Of a DNA stretch of 64,000 nucleotides, positions 29,397-38,541 are shown one piece after another. This DNA is from Schaalia odontolytica (lineage in GTDB: Bacteria; Actinomycetota; Actinomycetes; Actinomycetales; Actinomycetaceae). Each line of letters begins with the position of its first letter. Position 1 is the stretch's first letter. The notes beneath the pieces are model-generated. The model saw nothing but the letters and a program-made list of their open reading frames with translations. It was not told where the DNA came from and searched no databases. The stretch covers positions 682,001 through 746,000 of the forward strand of contig NZ_CP102197.1 of assembly GCF_024584435.1 (NCBI RefSeq), written 5' to 3'. A program made the translations under genes and the position numbers.

Positions 29397-30580
29397 GTCA
29401 ACAGCTTTTCTCTTCCGAGTCCGTCACTGAAGGCCACCCCGATAAGGTGTGCGACCGCATCTCCGATGCGATCTTGGACGCTCTGCTCGAGGTGGACCCC
29501 CGTTCTCGCGTCGCCGTCGAAACAATGGCTGCGACCGGCCTCATTCACGTCGCCGGTGAGGTCACGACCGAGGCCTACGTGGAGATTCCCGAAATCGTAC
29601 GCCGGGAGATCCTCTCCATCGGCTACGACTCCTCGCGCGTGGGCTTTGACGGGGCTTCTTGCGGAGTCTCGGTATCCCTCGACGGTCAAAGCCCCGACAT
29701 TGCAGGCGGCGTCGACGAGGCCCTCGAAGTGCGCGGTTCTCGCAGCACGGACCCCCGGGATCGCCTGGGGGCCGGCGACCAGGGCATCATGTTCGGCTAC
29801 GCGTGCGCCGACACGCCCGATCTCATGCCCGCACCGATCTGGCTCGCCCACCGCCTCGCCAAGCGCCTCACCGACGTGCGCAAGCAGGGGATCGTTGAGG
29901 GTCTTCGCCCCGACGGCAAAACCCAGGTCACGCTCGCCTACGACAACGACCGCCCGGTGGGCATCGACACGATCGTGGTGTCCACCCAGCACGACGAGTG
30001 CATGAGCCAGCTGGCCGTCGCTGATGCCGTGCGCACCCACGTCATCGAGCCGGTCATCGACGAATCCGGCCTTGACCTGTCCACCTCAGCCATGAAGACG
30101 CTCATCAATCCCTCGGGTCGTTTTGTGCTGGGCGGACCAGCTGCCGACGCGGGCCTGACGGGCCGCAAAATCATCGTCGACACCTACGGCGGCATGGCAC
30201 GCCACGGCGGAGGAGCGTTCTCCGGCAAGGATCCGTCAAAGGTTGACCGCTCCGCGACCTACGCGGCTCGTTGGGTCGCGAAGAACGTGGTTGCCTCCGG
30301 AGCCGCGCGCCGCTGCGAGATTCAGCTCGCTTACGCCATTGGGCGGGCGCACCCGATCGGCCTGTACGTCGACACCTTCGGCACGGCAGCGGTTAGCGAG
30401 GACAAGATTGCACACGCGATCCGCGAGGTGTTTGATCTCCGTCCTCTCGGCATGATCGAAGACCTCGACCTGGCGCGCCCCATCTACCGTGACACGGCGG
30501 CGTACGGCCACTTCGGGCGCGAACAGTTCCCGTGGGAGGCGACGAATCGCGTCGAGCAGCTCAGGGCCGCGCTTCAATGA
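29393..30580 (+). CDS. metK: S-adenosylmethionine synthetase
   Basis: Protein of 395 residues that makes SAM from methionine and ATP. The signatures are [21 protein letters not shown] at the start, [12 protein letters not shown] (hexapeptide region) near residue 120 and [17 protein letters not shown] near residue 275 (P-loop-like). Complete. It supplies methyl groups to trmI and rsmB products among others. It overlaps the VKOR gene by 4 bp. Confidence 0.97.
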   Translation: MSQQLFSSESVTEGHPDKVCDRISDAILDALLEVDPRSRVAVETMAATGLIHVAGEVTTEAYVEIPEIVRREILSIGYDSSRVGFDGASCGVSVSLDGQSPDIAGGVDEALEVRGSRSTDPRDRLGAGDQGIMFGYACADTPDLMPAPIWLAHRLAKRLTDVRKQGIVEGLRPDGKTQVTLAYDNDRPVGIDTIVVSTQHDECMSQLAVADAVRTHVIEPVIDESGLDLSTSAMKTLINPSGRFVLGGPAADAGLTGRKIIVDTYGGMARHGGGAFSGKDPSKVDRSATYAARWVAKNVVASGAARRCEIQLAYAIGRAHPIGLYVDTFGTAAVSEDKIAHAIREVFDLRPLGMIEDLDLARPIYRDTAAYGHFGREQFPWEATNRVEQLRAALQ

Positions 30581-31212
30581 GCACCTCGCCAGAAGCCGAG
30601 GATCTTCTGCCCTCCCGCGAGACCGAGAGTGCTCGGCGCTCGTGGCGTCGGCGCACGAGCGTCGAGATGGTGATCTCGGGGATAATCGGCCTTGTCACCT
30701 CCTTCGTTCTCTCGATCGAGGCGTGGCAGCTCGCTGCCGATTCCTCCGCGCGCTTCGGGTGCGATATTTCCTCGGTGCTGTCGTGTTCGGCCGTCGCCCA
30801 GACGTGGCAGGCACGCATCCTGGGCTTTCCCAACGCTTTCCTCGGCATCTTCTTCGAGGCGGTCGTGCTCGCCATCTCAGTCGCCCTATGTGCCGGGGTG
30901 AGATTTCCCCGCTGGTACATGCTCGGCACAAACCTGCTCTACACGGTTGCGCTCTTCTTCGCCTTCTGGCTCTTTTCGCAGTCGTACTTCGTCATCCAGG
31001 TCCTGTGCCCCTGGTGCCTGCTCATCACGCTCACGACAACCCTGGTCTTCGCCGGCTTGACTCGAATCAACGTCCGCGACGGTGTGATTCCCGCGCCCCA
31101 GGGGCTGCGTCGGGCGGTCGCCCAGGGCCTCGACTGGGCGCTGTGGGGCCTCATCATCTTCGGCGTCATTGCGATGGTGGTCGCCAAGTACGGCGTGAAG
31201 CTTCTGGGCTAG
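30577..31212 (+). CDS. Vitamin K epoxide reductase family protein
   Basis: Protein of 211 residues with four to five membrane helices. The loop between the first two has CDISSVLSC, the shuttle cysteine pair, and a later helix carries the CPWC active site near residue 143. In actinobacteria VKOR replaces DsbB: it oxidises a periplasmic DsbA-like partner and passes electrons to menaquinone, so it drives disulfide formation in exported proteins. No DsbA partner with CXXC is in the window. It is coupled to metK by a 4-bp overlap, an odd partner, so co-expression may be incidental. Confidence 0.9.
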   Translation: MSTSPEAEDLLPSRETESARRSWRRRTSVEMVISGIIGLVTSFVLSIEAWQLAADSSARFGCDISSVLSCSAVAQTWQARILGFPNAFLGIFFEAVVLAISVALCAGVRFPRWYMLGTNLLYTVALFFAFWLFSQSYFVIQVLCPWCLLITLTTTLVFAGLTRINVRDGVIPAPQGLRRAVAQGLDWALWGLIIFGVIAMVVAKYGVKLLG

Positions 31213-31252
31213 GAGTCACGCACGTGAGCATGCTCTGTGCTTGACTGGGTTC

Positions 31253-33235
31253 ATGACTTCCATGCAGGGCATGCTTGAGGGCTTCGAGGCGCCGTCAACG
31301 CGCAGCGCCGACGTCGCGCGCGTCCTCGTTGACGTTGATCTGCCCCACATGGATAGGCCTTTGGACTACATAGTGCCGGCCGGGCTCGCCGACGCAGCCG
31401 TCGTGGGTTCCCTCGTGCGCGTACGCCTGTCCTCCGCGAGGATCGACGGCTGGATCGTTGAGAGAACCAGGCGGGAGGTGGGCGAGGGAACCGCGAGCCT
31501 CGAGTCCGTCGTGTCTTCGACTCCCGTGCTTGCGCCATCCATCTACGAGACCGCACGCCGCATCGCGGCACGTTTCCTTGCCACGACGTCTCAGGTACTG
31601 TCCCTCGCCATCCCGCCCCGCCACGCGCGCGCGGAGCGAGAGGCGCGTGACGAGAATGCTCCCACCTGGCCCACGGTCACCTCGGATCGTGTGGGCCTCG
31701 GCTGGGAGGCCTATCCGGCCGGGGAGGCGCTCGTGTCCCGGTTGCGGGCGGGGGAGTCACCACGTGCCATAGCCACGATGCTGCGCCCGCGCCTGCGTGG
31801 CTGCCTGTCCGAGGCCGTCGCGTCGACGGTCGCCTCTAGGCGCTCCGTCATCGTCGTGACGGCAACCGGCGAGCAGGCTGGACGCTATGCGCGGGAGCTG
31901 TCCGAAGACCTTTCGATCCCGGTATCGCTGGCGGGTTCAGAGGTGGCTGCCGAGAAGCGCTACCGCCTCCACGTGGCTGCCTCGCTCGGACGTGTTCCGG
32001 TCGTCGTGGGAACGCGATCGGCCATGTGGGTTCCCTGCTCCCGACTCGGCCTCATCATCATCGTCGACGACGGCGATGACCGCCTGCGCGAACGCCGCTT
32101 CCCCAGGTGCGATGCGCTTGATGTGGCGGTTCAACGGTGTGCGGTGGAAGGCAGTGGCCTCCTTGTCGCGTCGTCAGCGCGCTCGGTGAAGGCTCAGGCG
32201 CTTGTACGCTCAGGCTGGGCCGTCGGGATCGAGCCAACGCCCCAGGCCCTGCGCGAGGCCACGCCACGCGTCCACCTCCACGGCAGCACCCAGGCCGAGC
32301 GCGAAGGCGCTGGCGGCCTCATGCGCATCCCGCAGGCAGCGTTGCGGATGATTCGCGGGGCGCTGCGCTCCGGACCAGTCCTCATCCAGGTCGCGTCTGC
32401 GGGATACTGGCCGACCGTCGTGTGTCGCCGGTGCGAGGAGCGTGCCCGCTGCCGCACGTGCTCGGGCCCCTTAAGCGCCGAGGCCGACGGGGTCGTGTCG
32501 TGCGCGTGGTGTGCCCGCCAGCAGCAGTCCTGGCGGTGCCCCCACTGTTCGGGAACCCAGCTGCGAGCAACCCGCGTCGGCTCCGCGCGCACCGCCGAAG
32601 AGATCGCCAGAACGCTGCGCGACGTGTCTGTCCTCGAGTCCTCCGCCGCACACCGCATCAGCCGTCGGCTACCGGCGCGACCGACCGTCGTCGTGGCCAC
32701 GGCGGGCGCCGAACCACCCGTCGATGACGGCTACGCCGCCGCCGTCATCCTCGACGCCCCCGCGCTCGCCGGACGACCCGAGCTGTGGGCACCCGAGGAG
32801 GCCGCGCGCCGATGGCTTGACGCGCTCTCCCTGGTCAGGCCGGGGCACCCCGGCCTCATCGTCGGTTCCATCCCCGACTCACTCGGGCAGATGCTCGTGC
32901 GCTGGGCTCCCACCGAGTACGCCGAACGCCTCCTGGACGAGCGGGAGGCTCTTGGCTTCTTCCCCGCATCAACGATGGTCGCGCTCGACGGAGCGGCCGC
33001 ACAGGTACGTCAGGTCGCCGACCAGGTTGTTCGTCAGGGCGGCGCCGAGCTCGTTGGAACGGTCGTTCGTCCCGCCACGCGGGAGGGGCAGGAGAACGAG
33101 GTGCGCACCCTTGTGCGCGCGCCGCTGGCACGCTCGGGTAACATGCTTCGGGTGCTCACGGACATCCGTCGGTCGCGCAGCGCACGCAAGGCGCCTACCG
33201 TCGCAATGAGCGTCAACCCACCCGAGCTCTTCTGA
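31253..33235 (+). CDS. priA: PriA-like primosomal protein N' lacking helicase motifs
   Basis: Protein of 660 residues. The N-terminal 3'-DNA-binding domain (VARVLVDVDLPHMDRPLDYIVPAG) and the Zn-binding region near residues 385-430 (CRRCEERARCRTC, CAWCARQQQSWRCPHC; eight cysteines) are typical of PriA. Walker A is missing, and the DEEH box is replaced by VDDGDDRLRERRFPRCDA. This loss is known for actinobacterial PriA, which is probably a structural replication-restart factor rather than a helicase. The start at 31253 is chosen because a TTGACT -10-like box lies 6 nt upstream. It precedes fmt-rsmB-rpe. Confidence 0.88.
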   Translation: MTSMQGMLEGFEAPSTRSADVARVLVDVDLPHMDRPLDYIVPAGLADAAVVGSLVRVRLSSARIDGWIVERTRREVGEGTASLESVVSSTPVLAPSIYETARRIAARFLATTSQVLSLAIPPRHARAEREARDENAPTWPTVTSDRVGLGWEAYPAGEALVSRLRAGESPRAIATMLRPRLRGCLSEAVASTVASRRSVIVVTATGEQAGRYARELSEDLSIPVSLAGSEVAAEKRYRLHVAASLGRVPVVVGTRSAMWVPCSRLGLIIIVDDGDDRLRERRFPRCDALDVAVQRCAVEGSGLLVASSARSVKAQALVRSGWAVGIEPTPQALREATPRVHLHGSTQAEREGAGGLMRIPQAALRMIRGALRSGPVLIQVASAGYWPTVVCRRCEERARCRTCSGPLSAEADGVVSCAWCARQQQSWRCPHCSGTQLRATRVGSARTAEEIARTLRDVSVLESSAAHRISRRLPARPTVVVATAGAEPPVDDGYAAAVILDAPALAGRPELWAPEEAARRWLDALSLVRPGHPGLIVGSIPDSLGQMLVRWAPTEYAERLLDEREALGFFPASTMVALDGAAAQVRQVADQVVRQGGAELVGTVVRPATREGQENEVRTLVRAPLARSGNMLRVLTDIRRSRSARKAPTVAMSVNPPELF

Positions 33236-33256
33236 GTGCGGCCACGCACCGTGCCG

Positions 33257-33262
33257 TAGACT
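33257..33262 (+). promoter_or_regulatory. -10 box for fmt, probably leaderless
   Basis: TAGACT lies 7 nt before the fmt GTG start, and no Shine-Dalgarno sequence intervenes. Confidence 0.4.
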
Positions 33263-33269
33263 GGCTCAC

Positions 33270-34214
33270 GTGCGCATCATCTTCGCAGGAACCCCCGAAG
33301 CCGCAGTCCCCACGCTGCGTGCTCTGCACGCCTCGTCACACGAGGTGGTCCTCGTCATCACCCGCCCGCCGGCGCGGCGCGGCCGTGGCAAGACACTGCA
33401 TCCGTCACCGATCGCCGAGCTAGCGGCGAGCGTCGGCCTCGAACTCCTTGAAACAAGTTCGCTCAAGACACCCGAGATCGCCCAGCGGATCGCCGACGCT
33501 CGCGCCGACATCGGCGTCGTCGTTGCCTACGGCGGGCTCGTACCGGCGACCATCCTGGAGATGCCGACCCACGGATGGATCAACCTGCATTTCTCGGACC
33601 TGCCCCGGTGGCGGGGGGCCGCCCCCGTCCAGTGGGCGATTCGCGCCGGGGATACTTCCACGGCCTCCTGCGTGTTCGCGTTGGAGGAAGGACTGGACAC
33701 CGGCGCCGTCTACTCGCGTGTCGAGGTGCCTATCGCGCGTCACAGCGCCGGCGACCTCCTCGCTTCGATGGCCTGTGCCGGAGCACACCAGGTCCTCGGT
33801 GTCGTCGACTCGCTTGAGTCCGGAACCGCCCACGCCCACCCGCAGCCCGAGGAAGGCGTCACCCACGCGCGCCGCCTCAGCCGCGCAGACGGCTACGTGT
33901 CCTTCACCCACAGCGCCGACCACGAGGACCGTGTCATCCGCTCCGTCACCCCCAACCCGGGAGCCTTTACCGTCTTGCCCGGCGGAGCACGCATGAAGCT
34001 GGGCGTCGCCACTCCGGTTGAACGCTCGGACTTGGAGCCCGGACAGCTCGAGGTGACCAAGCGAGAGGTGACGGTGGGATGCGCGAGCGGGGCTCTTCTC
34101 CTCGGCGACGTCGCTCCGGCCGGCAAGTCCTGGATGGACGGGGCGGCTTGGGCGCGGGGAGCACGCCTGGGCGAGGAGGTTCGCCTCGGAGGCGAGACGG
34201 GAGCACAGCAGTGA
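33270..34214 (+). CDS. fmt: Methionyl-tRNA formyltransferase
   Basis: Protein of 314 residues that formylates initiator Met-tRNA with 10-formyl-THF. The catalytic block is INLHFSDLPRWRGAAPVQWAI (Asn/His near residue 108), with a downstream Asp region near DTGAVYSRVE. The C-terminal OB-like domain binds tRNA. GTG start. It overlaps rsmB by 4 bp (GTGA). Confidence 0.95.
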   Translation: MRIIFAGTPEAAVPTLRALHASSHEVVLVITRPPARRGRGKTLHPSPIAELAASVGLELLETSSLKTPEIAQRIADARADIGVVVAYGGLVPATILEMPTHGWINLHFSDLPRWRGAAPVQWAIRAGDTSTASCVFALEEGLDTGAVYSRVEVPIARHSAGDLLASMACAGAHQVLGVVDSLESGTAHAHPQPEEGVTHARRLSRADGYVSFTHSADHEDRVIRSVTPNPGAFTVLPGGARMKLGVATPVERSDLEPGQLEVTKREVTVGCASGALLLGDVAPAGKSWMDGAAWARGARLGEEVRLGGETGAQQ

Positions 34215-35683
34215 GCGAGAAGCGCTACGCCGACGGTTACCGGAAGCTGCGTCTGGCTGACGAACCTCGCCGCGTCGCATACGAGGTGCTGCGGGCCGTC
34301 ACGGTCGACGGAGCGTTCGCGAACATCATCTTGCCCAAGGCTCTGCGTCAGGCACGCTTGCACGGTCATTTTTCGGATCGCGACGCGGCCTTTGCTTCCG
34401 AGCTCGTCCACGGCACGCTGCGGGCCATGGGATGGCTCGACTGGGTGATCGCACGCCACGTGGACCGCTCGCTGTCCCAGCTTGACCCGCGTGTCCTCGT
34501 TCTCCTGCGCGTGGGTGCCCATCAGCTCCTCGACATGCGCGTTCCCGACCACGCGGCCGTGTCTGCGACCGTTGACGTGGCGCGCGAGCACCTGACCGAT
34601 GGTCCGGTCCGCTTCATCAACGCCGTCCTGCGTTCGATCACGCGGGAGGGGCCGGGCGAGCGTGAGGCAGCCCTGGAGGCCATCGAGGACGAAGACGAGG
34701 CTCTCGGCGTGCGCTACTCCCATCCCTCGTGGATGGTGCGGGCTTTTCGTGAGGCGCTTGTTGCGCACGGCTATCCCGCCGGTGAGCTTATTGATGTCCT
34801 GAAGGCCGACAATGAGGTCCCCACGGTCACGCTCGTCGCCCGCCCCTCGCTGATGACCGTCGACGAGCTTGCCGACGAAGCCGAGGACGTTCTCGACACG
34901 CGCGTCGCCTTCGGGACCGTCTCGCCCTACGCGGTTCTCCTCGAATCTGGTGATCCCGCGCGTCTGCCGTCGATTCGAGACGGGCGTTGCGGAGCTCAGG
35001 ACGAGGGCTCGCAGCTGGCCGCGTTGATTGCGGCCTCGGCCCCGCTCGATGGGGGCCGAGACGAGCGCTGGCTCGATTTATGCGCGGGCCCGGGCGGGAA
35101 GGCGGCGATGCTTGCCGGACTCGCGGCGAATGTTGGCGCTCGGGTGACCGCCAACGAAGTGCACCCGCACCGCGCCAGGCTTGTCGAACGAACGACGCGG
35201 CTCCTCGACTCCATCGAGGTCGTCTCCGGTGACGGTCGGAGCTTCGGCGGGGGACAGAGCGCCTGGCCGCTCGCTTCCTTTGATCGGGTCATCGTCGATG
35301 CCCCCTGCTCGGGCATGGGCTCGATGCGTCGGCGCCCCGAGTCGCGGTGGAACCGCACGCCCGCCGACGTGGCGGAGCTGACCCAGCTGCAGCACGAGCT
35401 TACCGAACGAGCAGTCGCGCTCACCCGTCCCGGTGGCGTCCTGACCTACGTCACGTGTTCCCCGCACGCGGCCGAAACGCGCGAACAGGTGGAGCGCTTG
35501 ACACAGCGCGGTGAGGTCGAGCTGCTTGACACCGTCGCCCTGGCGAATGACTGCTGTCCCACACCCCTCGACGTGCCCGCATCGGCAGGCGTCATCGCTG
35601 GGTCGCAAGGCCGCACGCTCCAGCTGTGGGACCACCGTTTCGGCACGGACCTTATGTTTGTTGCATGCATGCGCAAGCGCTAG
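34211..35683 (+). CDS. rsmB: 16S rRNA (cytosine-967-C5)-methyltransferase RsmB
   Basis: Protein of 490 residues. The N-terminal NusB-like domain ([26 protein letters not shown], then ELVHGTLR) leads to a class I methyltransferase: SAM loop [14 protein letters not shown] near residue 290, VDAPCSGMG (motif IV Cys) and [11 protein letters not shown] (catalytic Cys, motif VI). GTG at 34211 overlaps the fmt stop; the frame is open upstream but runs antisense-like through fmt. It modifies C967 of 16S rRNA. The rpe -10 box overlaps its stop codon. Confidence 0.94.
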   Translation: MSEKRYADGYRKLRLADEPRRVAYEVLRAVTVDGAFANIILPKALRQARLHGHFSDRDAAFASELVHGTLRAMGWLDWVIARHVDRSLSQLDPRVLVLLRVGAHQLLDMRVPDHAAVSATVDVAREHLTDGPVRFINAVLRSITREGPGEREAALEAIEDEDEALGVRYSHPSWMVRAFREALVAHGYPAGELIDVLKADNEVPTVTLVARPSLMTVDELADEAEDVLDTRVAFGTVSPYAVLLESGDPARLPSIRDGRCGAQDEGSQLAALIAASAPLDGGRDERWLDLCAGPGGKAAMLAGLAANVGARVTANEVHPHRARLVERTTRLLDSIEVVSGDGRSFGGGQSAWPLASFDRVIVDAPCSGMGSMRRRPESRWNRTPADVAELTQLQHELTERAVALTRPGGVLTYVTCSPHAAETREQVERLTQRGEVELLDTVALANDCCPTPLDVPASAGVIAGSQGRTLQLWDHRFGTDLMFVACMRKR

Positions 35684-35686
35684 CAT
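35681..35686 (+). promoter_or_regulatory. -10 box for rpe, probably leaderless
   Basis: TAGCAT, which includes the rsmB TAG stop codon, lies 7 nt before the rpe ATG. Confidence 0.4.
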
Positions 35687-35693
35687 AGGCGTT

Positions 35694-36356
35694 ATGAACG
35701 CCACAATTAGCCCTTCGATTCTCAACTGTGACATCGCTGACCTGCGCGGCGAACTGAACAAGATCGCCGGAGCCGACGTCGCTCACGTCGACGTCATGGA
35801 CAATCACTTCGTGCCCAACCTCTCGTGGGGGCTCCCGGTGGCCGAGGCCGTGGTCAAGTCCGGTATCCTTCCCGTTGACGCGCACCTGATGATCGAAGAC
35901 CCGGATCGGTGGGCTCCCGGCTACGCCGAAGTCGGGTGTCACTCCGTCACCTTCCACGCGGAGGCGGCGGCAGCGCCGCTACGGCTGGCTCGCGAGCTTC
36001 ACCGCCTCGGGGCACGTGCGGGCCTTGCCCTCAAGCCCGCCACCGACATCGCGCCCTTCGTCGACATCCTCAACGAGTTCGACACGATCCTCATCATGAC
36101 TGTCGAACCCGGGTTTGGCGGTCAGTCCTTCATCGAGCAGATGATCCCGAAGATCGAGCGCACGCGGCGTGCGATCAACGCGGCCGGGTTGGAGGTGTCC
36201 ATCCAGGTCGACGGCGGTATCTCTCGGACCACAATCGAGCGCGCGGCGGCTGCGGGTGCGGACAATTTCGTCGCCGGTTCCGCTGTCTTTCGAGCCGATG
36301 ATGCTCATCGGGAGGTCGAGGTGCTGCGCGAGCTGGCCAACGCCCACACGCACTGA
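35694..36356 (+). CDS. rpe: Ribulose-phosphate 3-epimerase
   Basis: Protein of 220 residues, TIM barrel. It interconverts ribulose 5-phosphate and xylulose 5-phosphate in the pentose phosphate pathway. ISPSILNCD at the start, [16 protein letters not shown] (metal-binding His and catalytic Asp), [21 protein letters not shown] and QVDGGIS (second Asp, phosphate site) are the expected blocks. Length is normal. The ribulose 5-phosphate link to riboflavin synthesis may explain its place near an FMN riboswitch, but no rib biosynthetic gene is here. Confidence 0.96.
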   Translation: MNATISPSILNCDIADLRGELNKIAGADVAHVDVMDNHFVPNLSWGLPVAEAVVKSGILPVDAHLMIEDPDRWAPGYAEVGCHSVTFHAEAAAAPLRLARELHRLGARAGLALKPATDIAPFVDILNEFDTILIMTVEPGFGGQSFIEQMIPKIERTRRAINAAGLEVSIQVDGGISRTTIERAAAAGADNFVAGSAVFRADDAHREVEVLRELANAHTH

Positions 36357-36472
36357 GCGCCGCATGCGTGCTGGTGTTCGAAAGAACGACGCGTCGTTTG
36401 TTGACCACCCGCTTTCTTTCATAGCGGAAATACCGCGCACGATGCGCCCGTCAATGGCACAATGGCAGGCGA

Positions 36473-36596
36473 GTACTCCGGGGTCGGTGAAAGTCCGAAC
36501 CGGCGGTGATAGTCCGCGACCTGCCCTCACAGAACGGGGGTGGCTGAGCCGGTGAAATTCCGGCACCGACGGTGAAAGTCCGGATGGGAGGAGTGC
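36473..36596 (+). ncRNA. FMN riboswitch (RFN element)
   Basis: The conserved RFN blocks appear in order: GGTGAAAGTCCGAACCGGCGG, TGATAGTCCGCGA, GAGCCGGTGAAATTCCGGCACC, GACGGTGAAAGTCCGGATGGGAG. P1 pairs GTACTCC (36473-36479) with GGAGTGC (36590-36596). The P1 3' strand contains GGGAGGAG, a strong ribosome-binding site, so FMN binding should hide it and stop translation. There is no terminator after the aptamer; the 7-bp hairpin at 36600-36617 has no T-run. Control is therefore probably translational, as proposed for other actinobacterial RFN elements. Confidence 0.93.
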
Positions 36597-36653
36597 ATGA
36601 GGCGCATCCGTGCGCCTGCTGCGCTGCGCGTACCCCCGGTGTCGGAAAGTTAG
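36597..36653 (+). CDS. 18-codon leader ORF under the riboswitch
   Basis: An ATG lies 3 nt after the riboswitch P1 strand and immediately after its GGGAGGAG ribosome-binding site. The frame encodes 18 residues (MRRIRAPAALRVPPVSES) and ends with TAG 2 nt before the ribX GTG start. Translation of it would be exposed or hidden by the riboswitch, and ribX could be coupled to it. The sequence has no recognisable domain. It could be chance, since ribX also has its own weak site (GGAAAG). Confidence 0.4.
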   Translation: MRRIRAPAALRVPPVSES

Positions 36654-36655
36654 TC

Positions 36656-37429
36656 GTGGCATCTCGGAACAAGCCTGGCGGCGCGCTGACCGTCGTGGCC
36701 CCGATCCTCTTTCTCGCCGTGTTGGCGGCTGGATGGTGGCTGTCCACGACGCTCACCGGCATCGAGGCCTGGCGCCTGCCACACCCCATGTCCGTCATCT
36801 CCAAGGGCTCCGTCATTTTGGCGCTCCCGACGACCTGGCACAGGGTGCAGGTCACCGGGGCCGAAGCGGTTGCCGGTTGTCTTCTCGGGTCGGCCGTCGC
36901 CCTGCCGTCAGCGTACGTGATCTACCGTTCGCGTCTGTTGGCCGCCGCGGTTGAGCCGTTCCTCGGGGCAACCCAGGCATTGCCCGCCATCGCTATTGCG
37001 CCCATTCTCGTCCTGTGGGTCGGCTACGGATTCACCGCGATTGTCGTGCTGTGTGCCCTGATGGTGTTCTTCCCGATTCTCGTTTCCACGGTCGTTGGCC
37101 TGCGTCATATCGATCGTGAACTGCTTGAAGCGGCAGCCCTTGACGGGGCAACGGGATGGACCATGGCCTGGCACATGGAGCTTCCGCTGGCGGCACCAGC
37201 AATCCTGGGCGGCTTGCGCAACGGTTTCGCCCTGTCTGTCACGGGTGCCGTCGTGGGGGAGATGGTCATGGGAGGCTCCGGGCTCGGGCAGGTACTCACT
37301 CAGATGAGAAACAACGTGGACACGGCCGGCATGTTCGTCGTCATCATCATCCTGTGTACGATGGCGACCCTGTTGTACACCATCGTGTACAGGATCGAGC
37401 GGTCGAAGCGCTACGAGATCACGCAGTGA
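36656..37429 (+). CDS. ribX: ABC transporter permease, probable riboflavin importer RibX
   Basis: Protein of 257 residues with about six membrane helices. The inner-membrane EAA loop, ELLEAAALDGATGWTMAWHMELPLAAPAILGG, marks the NitT/TauT/ThiX-type permease family, which includes RibX. The FMN riboswitch directly upstream points to riboflavin or a flavin precursor as substrate. GTG at 36656 follows GGAAAG by 6 nt; in-frame starts inside the riboswitch are unlikely. It is followed 11 bp later by the binding protein. No ATP-binding subunit is in the window, so an ATPase encoded elsewhere must serve it. Confidence 0.82.
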   Translation: MASRNKPGGALTVVAPILFLAVLAAGWWLSTTLTGIEAWRLPHPMSVISKGSVILALPTTWHRVQVTGAEAVAGCLLGSAVALPSAYVIYRSRLLAAAVEPFLGATQALPAIAIAPILVLWVGYGFTAIVVLCALMVFFPILVSTVVGLRHIDRELLEAAALDGATGWTMAWHMELPLAAPAILGGLRNGFALSVTGAVVGEMVMGGSGLGQVLTQMRNNVDTAGMFVVIIILCTMATLLYTIVYRIERSKRYEITQ

Positions 37430-37440
37430 AGGAGAATCCT

Positions 37441-38493
37441 TTGAAGAAGCTATCCACCATCGTTCGCGCCGCAGTTGTCGGTGCCTGCGCGTCGCTTGCC
37501 CTCGGCGCCTGCGCGGCACCCGATCGCACCGGTCAGTCCCGATCGGCGGACAACTCAGACGTCACAATCGGCCTGACCTACATTCCCAACATTCAGTTTG
37601 CTCCCGTGTACGTGGCCGATGCGCAGGGGACATACAACGATGCTGGTATCAGCACGACAATTCGTCACCATGGTTCTCACGAGGGGTTCTTTACGGCTCT
37701 TCTCGCCGGTGAGGAGGACGTCGTGATCGCGTCGGGCGACGAGGCCGCCGTGGCCGCCTCGCAGGGACTCGATATCGTTTCGATCGGGCAATACTACGCG
37801 TCCTACCCGGGGACGGTTATCGTGCCGGCAGATTCTCCGATCAACACTCTCGCCGACCTCGCAGGCAAGACAGTGGGCATTCCCGGCGAGCACGGTGCGA
37901 ACTACTACGCGACACGCGCAGCCCTGCAGGAAGCTGGACTGGCTGAGTCGGACGTGACGATCTCTCCGATCGGCTACACGCAGCAGGCCGCTCTCGCTTC
38001 GGGACAGGTGGATGCAGTCGTCGGCTTTACGAACAACGATTCGGTGCAGATGCGCCTGGCTGGTCTCGATATCCGCGAGATCTCCTTGGACCCCTCGTCG
38101 ACGCCGCTCGTGAGCGCGTCGATCATCACGACGCACAAGTGGGCGCAGGAGCATCCCGAGCAGGCACGCGCCGTCGTTTCGGCGACAACCCAGGCAATGA
38201 ACGCTATTGCAGCCGATCCACAGATCGCCATTGATGCGACAAAGCCGTGGGATACCTCGCTCACGGACGAGGCGACGCTTACGTCCGCCCGCGCCGTGCT
38301 GACGGCCACCGTGCCCCTCTGGATCGGCGAGAGCGGGCATGCGACGGGGACGCAGGACGAGGCGACGTGGGCGCGCATGATCTCGTTCCTCGAATCCCTC
38401 GGCGAACTCCAGGGGAGGGTGGATCCATCGTCTGTTGTCACAAACGACTACGTTGTTGCCGACGCCAACGCCGACTCCTCGTCTCGGTCCTGA
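37441..38493 (+). CDS. ribY: Solute-binding lipoprotein, probable riboflavin-binding RibY
   Basis: Protein of 350 residues of the NMT1/ThiY-like group. TTG start 6 nt after AAGGAG, then a signal peptide with lipobox LALGAC (Cys near residue 25), giving a membrane-anchored lipoprotein. The mature part shows VTIGLTYIPNIQFAPVYVADAQG, a pattern shared by ThiY, SsuA and RibY, and AGKTVGIPGEHGANYYATRAAL in lobe two. It should capture riboflavin outside the cell for RibX. The riboswitch and the gene order support this; the ligand itself cannot be read from sequence. Confidence 0.82.
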   Translation: MKKLSTIVRAAVVGACASLALGACAAPDRTGQSRSADNSDVTIGLTYIPNIQFAPVYVADAQGTYNDAGISTTIRHHGSHEGFFTALLAGEEDVVIASGDEAAVAASQGLDIVSIGQYYASYPGTVIVPADSPINTLADLAGKTVGIPGEHGANYYATRAALQEAGLAESDVTISPIGYTQQAALASGQVDAVVGFTNNDSVQMRLAGLDIREISLDPSSTPLVSASIITTHKWAQEHPEQARAVVSATTQAMNAIAADPQIAIDATKPWDTSLTDEATLTSARAVLTATVPLWIGESGHATGTQDEATWARMISFLESLGELQGRVDPSSVVTNDYVVADANADSSSRS

Positions 38494-38529
38494 CGGTGCG
38501 CCGCACCCCCAAGGTGCGCTCGCGAGACG

Positions 38530-38535
38530 TAGGGT
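38530..38535 (+). promoter_or_regulatory. -10 box for pafB, probably leaderless
   Basis: TAGGGT lies 6 nt before the pafB GTG start, with no ribosome-binding site between. Confidence 0.4.
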
Positions 38536-38541
38536 GAACGG

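Noticed and set aside
36572..36655. In-frame upstream start for ribX inside the riboswitch
   Set aside because: The starts at 36572, 36584 and 36593 lie within the conserved RFN sequence or have no spacing from a ribosome-binding site.
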